Positions 58,527 to 64,000 of a stretch of DNA of 64,000 nt are shown one piece after another (within the stretch, counting starts at the first letter, position 1; each line of letters starts with the position of its first letter). The position numbers and the translations under genes are program-made. Source of the stretch: Erwinia typographi (GTDB taxonomy: Bacteria > Pseudomonadota > Gammaproteobacteria > Enterobacterales > Enterobacteriaceae); contig NZ_JRUQ01000045.1 in assembly GCF_000773975.1 (NCBI RefSeq), positions 107,621 to 171,620 on the forward strand, given 5' to 3'. Under the pieces are notes generated by a model. It saw only the letters and a program-made list of their open reading frames with translations. It was not told the origin of the DNA and did not search any database.

Positions 58527-59051
58527 CTAGCGTTGCCCTGGAACCGTGGTGTCGCCTGCGCCCAGCGTGCATTGCATCATCACGGTGTCCAGCCAGCGGC
58601 CGTGCTTAAAGCCCACCGATCTCAGCACCCCGGTGAGCTGAAACCCCAGCGAGCGGTGCAGGGCAAGCGAAGCCGCATTTTCGCTGTCGCCAACCACCGA
58701 GACCACCTGACGAAAGCCTGCCGCTTCGGCAAGGCGTAGCGCCTCAGTCAGCAACGCGCGTCCTGTCCCGCGTCCGGTATGCTCGGGATGCAGATAGATA
58801 GAATCCTCGAGGGTAAACCGGTAGGCGTAGCGGGGGCGATAAGGCGCGAGGTAGCAATAGCCAAGCACGGTCTTATCTTCCAGCGCGACGAGCCAGAAAC
58901 CGCCTTTCTCCTGCACGTTCGTCAGCCTGGTCAACATCTCTGCCGCCAACGGCGGTTCGGTTTCAAAAGTGGCCGTACCCTTTTCAACGTGCCATGCGTA
59001 AATCTGCTGTATTCCTGCAATATGAGCGGCCTGCGCCGTGACTATTTCCAT
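58527..59051 (-). CDS. GNAT-family acetyltransferase (phosphinothricin/methionine-sulfone acetyltransferase-like)
   Basis: About 174 residues from the ATG at 59051; an in-frame start at 59081 has no ribosome site. The motifs follow PAT/MnaT proteins: IYAWHVEKGTATFETEPP, GYCYLAPYRPRYAYRFTLEDSIYLHPEHTGRGTGRALL (acetyl-CoA loop G-R-G-T-G), VGDSENAASLALHRSLGF and VGFKHGRWLDTVMMQ. These enzymes acetylate L-methionine sulfoximine/sulfone or phosphinothricin. It converges on the ManD gene three bases away. Confidence 0.88.
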   Translation of the reverse strand: MEIVTAQAAHIAGIQQIYAWHVEKGTATFETEPPLAAEMLTRLTNVQEKGGFWLVALEDKTVLGYCYLAPYRPRYAYRFTLEDSIYLHPEHTGRGTGRALLTEALRLAEAAGFRQVVSVVGDSENAASLALHRSLGFQLTGVLRSVGFKHGRWLDTVMMQCTLGAGDTTVPGQR

Positions 59052-59506
59052 TCTTCTCTCATTGATAGGCTGGTCTGGCAACTATCGTAACGCTAATCTG
59101 TTAGCCGTGGCAGAGAGCAGGGTAATAGGAAAATCTTATGAGGGCGTTCAGGCAGGATAATTTTGTCGCAGGGCTGATTTTTGTGCCGAAGAAATGCCCG
59201 TCGGGCAATCTGGTCAAGCCGTTTCCAGCCCGTAAGCCTGACGGGAGAAAATAATGACGGGTTGCTGCGGCTAAATATTTTTCTAAGAGGACATTTCCGG
59301 TTGCCAGAGAATTTCACTGTGGTAGGGTAGGTGCCGTTAAATATATTGCGGCACTTCCTGATGGTTATTTTGTTAATAGCGATCGCTCAGCGCGGCGAAT
59401 ATTTACCCCGAAACTGCCAGAGTGGTCAGCACTATTTTCACAGCGAGTGGCGTGATTTTTTCTTCTATTTTTAGTGTCAGCACGTAAAAAATAACAAGGA
59501 CTCATC
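59052..59506. other. Intergenic region upstream of the ProX-like gene
   Basis: This 455-bp spacer between divergent genes has no credible coding frame. It contains a 24-bp inverted repeat with arms GTGCCG (59331) and CGGCAC (59349-59354) around an AT-rich centre, about 150 bp before the proX-like start, a possible operator or leader hairpin. Confidence 0.45.
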
Positions 59507-60505
59507 ATGCGAACCAGAGAAATTTTGACCTTAGCTATTACAACCCTTGCCAGTGCTTCTCCAGCGTTTTCCGCAGCGTTACCAGGCAAAGGTGTAGTCG
59601 TTAACCCGGTACAAAGTACCCTGCCAGAAGAAACCTTCCAGACAGAACTGATTAATCGGGCGCTGGAGAAGCTGGGCTATGACGTTCAGCCAATCAAAGA
59701 AGTGGATTACAACGTTGCCTATACGGCCATCGCCAGCGGTGATGCAACCTATATGGCGGTGAACTGGGACCCGTTACAGAAGGATATGTACAGCTCAGCG
59801 GGTGGCGATACCCGGTTTTATCGTCAGGGAACCTATATCTCCGGCGCGGCGCAGGGCTACCTTATCGACAAGAAAACAGCCGAAAAATATCACATCAGCG
59901 ATATCTCCCAGCTTAAAGATCCCACTCTGGCGAAGCTGTTTGATGCAGATGGCGACGGCAAGGCCGATCTTGCCGGCTGTAACCCTGGCTGGGTTTGCGG
60001 TTCGGTCATCAGTACCCAGATTGATGCCTATGGTCTGAGTAACACCGTGGAGCAGAATCAGGGGAATTACTCGGCAATCATTGCCGATACGCTAACCCGC
60101 TATAAAGCCGGAAAGCCGGTGCTGTACTACACCTGGACGCCTTACTGGGTCAGCGATGAACTTAAACCAGGTAAGGACGTGGTGTGGCTGACGGTGCCGC
60201 ATTCCGCTAATCCCGGCAGCCAGAAGGACCTGGATACCACCTTGCCGAACGGCAAAAATTACGGCTTCCCGGTCAATAACGAGCATATCGTCGCCAACAA
60301 AGAGTGGGCGCAGCAGCAGCCTGCCGCCGCGAAGCTGTTTGCCATCATGAAGCTGCCGCTGGCGGATGTGAACGCGCAGAACCTGAGAATGCACGAAGGA
60401 CAGGGGACTTCCGCCGATATTGATCGCCACGTTGACGGCTGGATTGCTTCACATCAGGCTACCTTTGATGACTGGGTGCAGCAGGCGGCGGCAGCCGCGA
60501 AATAG
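59507..60505 (+). CDS. ProX-like glycine betaine/proline betaine periplasmic binding protein (orphan)
   Basis: A 332-residue secreted protein with a signal peptide of about 24 residues (ending AFSAA). It follows E. coli Pro[22 protein letters not shown], the calcium-loop-like [19 protein letters not shown] (with the paired cysteines) and [22 protein letters not shown], whose tryptophans cage quaternary amines. No ATPase or permease gene (proV, proW) is adjacent, so it must work with a transporter encoded elsewhere or with another role. AAGGACTCATC precedes the ATG. Terminators follow it. Confidence 0.88.
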   Translation: MRTREILTLAITTLASASPAFSAALPGKGVVVNPVQSTLPEETFQTELINRALEKLGYDVQPIKEVDYNVAYTAIASGDATYMAVNWDPLQKDMYSSAGGDTRFYRQGTYISGAAQGYLIDKKTAEKYHISDISQLKDPTLAKLFDADGDGKADLAGCNPGWVCGSVISTQIDAYGLSNTVEQNQGNYSAIIADTLTRYKAGKPVLYYTWTPYWVSDELKPGKDVVWLTVPHSANPGSQKDLDTTLPNGKNYGFPVNNEHIVANKEWAQQQPAAAKLFAIMKLPLADVNAQNLRMHEGQGTSADIDRHVDGWIASHQATFDDWVQQAAAAAK

Positions 60506-60560
60506 TAGCCTGATGCCTGGTAAATAGCTGGAAAGGAAAGCAGGGCGTAGCGTTAAATAA

Positions 60561-60577
60561 GGGCCGGAGGTCGGCCC
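60561..60577 (+). terminator. Hairpin after the proX-like gene
   Basis: GGGCCG-GAGGT-CGGCCC is followed by AACTTT. It is a modest terminator 56 bases past the stop. Confidence 0.55.
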
Positions 60578-60614
60578 AACTTTAACCAAATTAAAAAAGG
60601 GATAATTCAAAAAT

Positions 60615-60653
60615 TTGCCGGTCAGATCGCGAAAGCGACTCCGGCAATTTTTT
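60615..60653. terminator. Two-tier hairpin with GAAA tetraloop, bidirectional terminator
   Basis: An outer stem TTGCCGG/CCGGCAA (60615-60621, 60641-60647) encloses an inner TCGC-GAAA-GCGA hairpin and is followed by TTTTTT. On the minus strand it is also followed by T-rich sequence. Confidence 0.75.
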
Positions 60654-60662
60654 GCCCGCGCC

Positions 60663-60678
60663 TGTGATAATTGTCACA
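60663..60678. promoter_or_regulatory. Perfect CRP-type site in the proX/katA convergent spacer
   Basis: TGTGA-TAATTG-TCACA has both consensus half-sites. It lies between two converging gene ends, not upstream of any annotated start, so either an unannotated transcript begins nearby or the site is silent. Confidence 0.6.
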
Positions 60679-60752
60679 ACAGGTCGCAGAACTATTAATC
60701 ATTCACGCTATCTGCACCCTCGTTTATAAAATTAGTTCTCGGGTCCGCAAAC

Positions 60753-60776
60753 AAAAAAGCCCTCCCGCAGGAAGGC
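60753..60776 (-). terminator. Terminator of the catalase gene
   Basis: A 7-bp stem (60759-60765 with 60770-60776) with loop CGCA is followed on the minus strand by six T residues. Confidence 0.85.
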
Positions 60777-60799
60777 CTCAGGGCAGACTGTCGCGTGAG

Positions 60800-62269
60800 C
60801 TAGCTGCGTTTTGCCCGCTCTTCCGTCACTTTTTGCGCAATGCGATCGCCAATTGTCTGGTCGATATTGCGCCAGTACTCAAAGGCTCGTGACAGCACCG
60901 GCTCTTCCACGCCGTTAAGCAGATGTCCCGTCACATTATTCACCAGGCGATCGCGTGCAGGCTGATCCATCACTTTATTGATCAGCGTGTTGGCCTGGCC
61001 GAAATCATCATCATCCTTGCGCAGCGTGTAGGGCGCGCGCACCATTTCACCGCTGGCAGGCCAGGTTGAGTCGGTAGGATAACGATCGCCGTCCGCCGCC
61101 GGTCCGCCCTTGGAGTTAGGCGCATAGACCGGATCGGACACCGGGTTAATGCGCATCACGCCATCTTTGCTGTAGCTGTTGACCGGCGAATGGGGAGCGT
61201 TCACTGGGATCTGCTTATAATTGACGCCCAGCCTCGCGCGGTGCGCGTCAGCATAAGAGAAGACGCGGCCGAGCAGCATTTTGTCCGGGCTCAGACCGAT
61301 GCCGGGCACCAGGTTGTTTGGCTCGAAGGCGGCTTGCTCAATCTGAGCATGGTTATCGGTAGGGTTACGATCCAGGGTCAGCTTACCGACCGGTATCAGT
61401 GGATAATCGTCGTGCGGCCAGACTTTAGTCAGGTCGAAGGGGTTATAGCGATAGGTTTCCGCTTCCGCAAACGGCATGATCTGCATATGCAGCGTCCAGC
61501 TTGGGAAATTACCGTTTTTAATCGACTGAAACAGATCGCGGGTATGGTAATCACCGTCCTGACCTGCCAGCGTATCGGCCTCCTCCTGCGGCAGAAACTC
61601 TATGCCCTGATCGGTCTGGAAGTGGTATTTCACCCAAAACTTCTCGCCCTGCGCGTTAACCCACATATAGGTGTGGCTCGAATAGCCGTTCATGTGACGC
61701 CAGCTTTTCGGGATTCCCCGATCGCCCATCAGTATCGTTACCTGATGCGACGACTCTGGCGACAGCGTCCAGAAATCCCACTGCATATCATTGTCGCGCA
61801 GATTGTTATCCGCACGGCGCTTTTGCGAGCGGATAAAATGCTGGAACTTCATCGGATCGCGAATGAAGAACACCGGCGTATTATTCCCCACCATGTCGTA
61901 GTTGCCTTCCGTGGTGTAGAACTTGATCGAGAATCCACGCGGATCGCGCCAGGTATCCGGGCTGCCGCGCTCGCCAGCCACGGTTGAAAAACGCATCACC
62001 AGCTCAGTTTTAGTTCCAGGTTGGAACAGCGCCGCTTTGGTGTACTGGCTGACGTCGTGCGTGACTTCAAAATGACCAAAGGCGCCGCTGCCTTTGGCGT
62101 GCGGCTGCCGCTCAGGAATGCGCTCGCGGTTGAAATTCGCCATCTGCTCGATCAGATAGTGATCGTGCAGCAGCACCGGGCCATCGGGCCCCACGGATAA
62201 CGAATGTTCATCGCTGGCAACCGGAATGCCAGCATCAGTAGTAGTAGGTTTATGGGTATCATTGCTCAT
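60800..62269 (-). CDS. Monofunctional heme catalase, small-subunit clade (KatA-type)
   Basis: A 489-residue catalase that converts hydrogen peroxide to water and oxygen. The distal His is in [16 protein letters not shown], the distal Asn in [21 protein letters not shown], and the proximal heme Tyr in [15 protein letters not shown]. The length fits clade-3 small-subunit enzymes and not the 750-residue KatE or KatG types of E. coli. There is no signal peptide, so it is cytoplasmic. GGAGAG precedes the ATG. A small AriR-like gene starts 211 bp away on the other strand. Confidence 0.94.
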   Translation of the reverse strand: MSNDTHKPTTTDAGIPVASDEHSLSVGPDGPVLLHDHYLIEQMANFNRERIPERQPHAKGSGAFGHFEVTHDVSQYTKAALFQPGTKTELVMRFSTVAGERGSPDTWRDPRGFSIKFYTTEGNYDMVGNNTPVFFIRDPMKFQHFIRSQKRRADNNLRDNDMQWDFWTLSPESSHQVTILMGDRGIPKSWRHMNGYSSHTYMWVNAQGEKFWVKYHFQTDQGIEFLPQEEADTLAGQDGDYHTRDLFQSIKNGNFPSWTLHMQIMPFAEAETYRYNPFDLTKVWPHDDYPLIPVGKLTLDRNPTDNHAQIEQAAFEPNNLVPGIGLSPDKMLLGRVFSYADAHRARLGVNYKQIPVNAPHSPVNSYSKDGVMRINPVSDPVYAPNSKGGPAADGDRYPTDSTWPASGEMVRAPYTLRKDDDDFGQANTLINKVMDQPARDRLVNNVTGHLLNGVEEPVLSRAFEYWRNIDQTIGDRIAQKVTEERAKRS

Positions 62270-62480
62270 TGCAGTCTCTCCGACTTATCGTTGCATCTTG
62301 GATTAAAAGATAGAAGAGACCGCCAGGATTGCACACAAACTGTCAGGGTATTTGTCGGCGAAGAGCACAAGATTAACGCCTGCGCGAATGTGTTAAGTTT
62401 TGTTTACAATATGACAGCCTGCCAGACGGGGTACAGGCGCCGTTGTTGTGCCATCCTTTTTTTATAACGGAGGAGGCAAA

Positions 62481-62690
62481 ATGAAACGTGATGTACTGAG
62501 TGAAGACTATTATGATGAGGTTTGCCGGGTGATTGGCGATGCGGTTATTGTGCTGGCAGAAAGCGGCTACAACACTAATCGGGAAGTGCTGTCGAACCTG
62601 CTGAAGAAAACCAGGCGCGACCGTTCGGATGCCGATCGGGATGAGCAAAAGATTCTGGAACATGCCATTCGCCTGGTGAAGCCTGACTAA
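62481..62690 (+). CDS. Small YmgB/AriR-type connector protein
   Basis: A 69-residue protein behind a very strong ribosome site (GGAGGAGG, seven bases). The body (VIGDAVIVLAESGYNTNREVLSNLL...EQKILEHAIRLV) resembles the helical dimer family YmgB/AriR/YcgZ, which in E. coli affects biofilm, acid resistance and the Rcs phosphorelay. Similarity is at the level of pattern, so the call is moderate. It is monocistronic and lies 53 bp before the LLM oxidoreductase gene. Confidence 0.68.
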   Translation: MKRDVLSEDYYDEVCRVIGDAVIVLAESGYNTNREVLSNLLKKTRRDRSDADRDEQKILEHAIRLVKPD

Positions 62691-62743
62691 ACCACAGGTG
62701 CGGCCAGCAATTACTCCTTTTCTGATAACAAGGCAGTCCCTTG

Positions 62744-63769
62744 ATGAAAAAAATCGGTTTTCTGTCATTCGGCCACTGGACTCCGTCACCGCAATCGGCG
62801 ACGCAATCGGCGGCCGATGCGCTGTTGCAGTCCATCGACCTTGCCGTAGCAGCTGAAGAGCTGGGCGCTGACGGCGCCTATTTTCGCGTGCACCATTTCG
62901 CCCGTCAGCTCAGCGCGCCATTTCCTCTGCTGGCTGCCGTAGCGGCAAAAACCAGCCGCATTGAAATCGGCACTGGCGTTATCGATATGCGCTATGAGAA
63001 TCCTCTTTACATGGCGGAAGACGCTGGCGTGGCGGATTTGATCAGCGGGGGCAGGTTACAGCTGGGTATCAGCCGCGGCTCACCCGAGCAGGTTATCGAA
63101 GGCTGGCGTTATTTTGGCTTCGAGCCGCAGCCGGGAGAAAGCGATGCGGATATGGGCCGACGTCATACCGAAAGGCTGCTGGAGGTGCTGCGCGGAGAGG
63201 GTTTTGCCAAACCGAACCCTCAGCCGATGTTCCCTAATCCTCCCGGCCTGCTAAGAACCGAGCCTTTCTCCGAAGGCCTGCTCGAGCGTATCTGGTGGGG
63301 CTCTGGTTCCAACGCTACCTCTGTCTGGGCCGCTAAGCTTGGCATGAACCTGCAAAGCTCCACGCTGAAAGATGATGAGACCGGCGAGCCGTTCCATATT
63401 CAACAGGCTAAGCAGATCCGTGCCTACCGGGCAGCCTGGCGGGAGGCTGGGCATACGCGTACGCCGCGCGTCTCCGTCAGCCGCAGCATCTTTGCGTTGA
63501 TGGATGCGACCGATCGCGCTTATTTCGGCAGCAGCCGCGAAGGCGGAGATCAGATTGGCTATCTCGATGAGAAGACCAGGGCTATCTTTGGCCGTAGTTA
63601 CGCGGGCGAGCCGGAGGCGCTGATTGCGCAGTTAGCTAAAGATGAGGCGATTGCCGAAGCGGATACGCTGCTGCTGACCATTCCGAATCAGCTGGGCGTT
63701 GATTACTGTGCGCATGTGATGGAGGCGATCCTGAAGCATGTCGCGCCAGCGCTGGGCTGGCGCGACTAG
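62744..63769 (+). CDS. LLM-class flavin-dependent oxidoreductase
   Basis: A 341-residue luciferase-like monooxygenase with a TIM-barrel fold, starting at ATG 62744. LAVAAEELGADGAYFRVHHF and the EIGTGVIDMRYENPLYMAEDAGVADLISGGRLQLGISRGSPEQV block are the F420/FMN-binding signatures of this class. IWWGSGSN is the usual second motif. Substrate and partner reductase are unknown. It converges on a repeat-rich gene whose stop is only nine bases away. Confidence 0.85.
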   Translation: MKKIGFLSFGHWTPSPQSATQSAADALLQSIDLAVAAEELGADGAYFRVHHFARQLSAPFPLLAAVAAKTSRIEIGTGVIDMRYENPLYMAEDAGVADLISGGRLQLGISRGSPEQVIEGWRYFGFEPQPGESDADMGRRHTERLLEVLRGEGFAKPNPQPMFPNPPGLLRTEPFSEGLLERIWWGSGSNATSVWAAKLGMNLQSSTLKDDETGEPFHIQQAKQIRAYRAAWREAGHTRTPRVSVSRSIFALMDATDRAYFGSSREGGDQIGYLDEKTRAIFGRSYAGEPEALIAQLAKDEAIAEADTLLLTIPNQLGVDYCAHVMEAILKHVAPALGWRD

Positions 63770-63777
63770 TCATGCGG

Positions 63778-64000
63778 TTATCCGCCGCTGCTCTGGCTGG
63801 CGTCCGTTGAGGTTGTTGCAGGTTGCGCAGTCGTAGAGGCTGCGCTCTGGCTGGCGTCCGTTGAGGTTGTCGCTGCTGGCGTAGTCGTGGAGGTCGCGCT
63901 CTGGCTGGCGTCCGTTGACGTTGTCGCTGCTGGCGTAGTCGTGGAGGTCGCGCTCTGGCTGGCGTCCGTTGAGGTTGTCGCTGCAGGCGTAGTCGTGGAG
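63778..64000 (-). CDS. C-terminal end of a Thr/Ser/Ala-rich repeat protein (partial)
   Basis: A minus-strand frame is open from the window edge to TAA at 63780-63778 and shows 73 codons. It consists of an 18-residue repeat, STTTPAATTSTDASQSAT, three times with minor change, then a degenerate copy and the end TDASQSSGG. It has no hydrophobic anchor in the visible part. Low-complexity Thr/Ser/Ala/Pro tails occur on secreted or surface proteins and as disordered linkers. The complementary frame is also open, but it would encode an uninterrupted Val/Ala/Trp stretch and lacks a start and stop context, so the minus strand is preferred. Confidence 0.6.
   Translation of the reverse strand, partial: STTTPAATTSTDASQSATSTTTPAATTSTDASQSATSTTTPAATTSTDASQSAASTTAQPATTSTDASQSSGG
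63791..64000. repeat. 54-bp tandem repeat, about four copies, continuing past the window
   Basis: Units begin CTCTGGCTGGCGTCCGTTGA at 63791, 63845, 63899 and 63953, exactly 54 bp apart. Units 2 and 3 are nearly identical, unit 4 is cut by the edge and unit 1 (gene end) is degenerate. The period is 18 codons. Confidence 0.95.

Noticed and set aside
63791..64000. Possible CRISPR array at the right edge
   Set aside because: The 54-bp units are directly adjacent with no unique spacers and keep a reading frame of 18 codons, so this is a coding tandem repeat.

Overview
The window looks like chromosome from a gammaproteobacterium of the order Enterobacterales, most likely an Erwinia/Pantoea relative (Erwiniaceae). 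The evidence is gene content and synteny. The runs ynfM-ynfL-mlc-bioD2, ynfD/ynfB/ynfA, the divergent ydfG/dcp pair, the divergent ptrR/sad pair and the comR/BhsA-like pair all match Escherichia coli gene neighbourhoods protein by protein. They are interleaved with genes rare in E. coli but common in plant- and environment-associated enterics: fabV, an osmU-type ABC transporter, hpxO, xdhABC and a chromosomal class A beta-lactamase. Genus assignment is inference. No rRNA, tRNA, insertion sequence, prophage or CRISPR array was seen. Layout, 1-10.9 kb: a LysR gene cut by the left edge, a divergent short-chain dehydrogenase, the BCCT transporter betT, two tandem DUF1471 stress proteins divergent from comR-msrA, then ynfM, ynfL, mlc (with a clear Mlc box) and bioD2. 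10.9-18.2 kb: an osmU-type osmoprotectant ABC transporter (osmYXWV), a DHA2-family efflux pump, ynfD, ynfB, ynfA and ydfG. 18.2-30.2 kb: a purine-catabolism block guaD-xdhA-xdhB-xdhC lying between ydfG and dcp (adjacent and divergent in E. coli), then dcp translationally overlapped with a class A beta-lactamase gene, a LysE exporter, the urate hydroxylase hpxO and an Asp/Glu-racemase-like gene. 30.3-36.2 kb: yeaL, an unrecognised small protein, a LacI regulator with three matching operators next to a Gfo/Idh/MocA oxidoreductase and an IolE-like TIM-barrel protein, and a glutamate dehydrogenase. 36.2-45 kb: eptB, fabV, ptrR/sad, an acetyltransferase, and a siderophore-interacting reductase followed by a YqjI-like PadR regulator. 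45-51.5 kb: membrane PQQ glucose dehydrogenase gcd, sotB, and a MarR regulator divergent from a quinone-oxidoreductase-like gene. 51.5-58.5 kb: a sugar-acid locus with idnO, two ACS-family MFS transporters and idnD on one strand, and a GntR/FCD regulator plus a ManD-family dehydratase on the other. 58.5-64 kb: an acetyltransferase, an orphan ProX-like binding protein, a small-subunit catalase, a small AriR-like protein, an LLM flavin oxidoreductase and the 3' end of a gene made of 54-bp repeats. How the genes work together: guaD, xdhABC and hpxO together convert guanine to 5-hydroxyisourate. IdnD and IdnO convert L-idonate to D-gluconate, and the ManD protein may dehydrate the hexonate. BetT, OsmU and ProX provide three separate routes for compatible solutes. 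Several local regulators sit beside well-formed palindromes that make testable operator predictions. The strongest leads are the array of LacI-type boxes and micro-ORFs upstream of guaD, the dcp-bla overlap, the LacI/Gfo/IolE-like mini-regulon, the kinase-less hexonate locus, a perfect CRP-type box inside a convergent intergenic spacer, and the repeat-encoded protein at the right edge.
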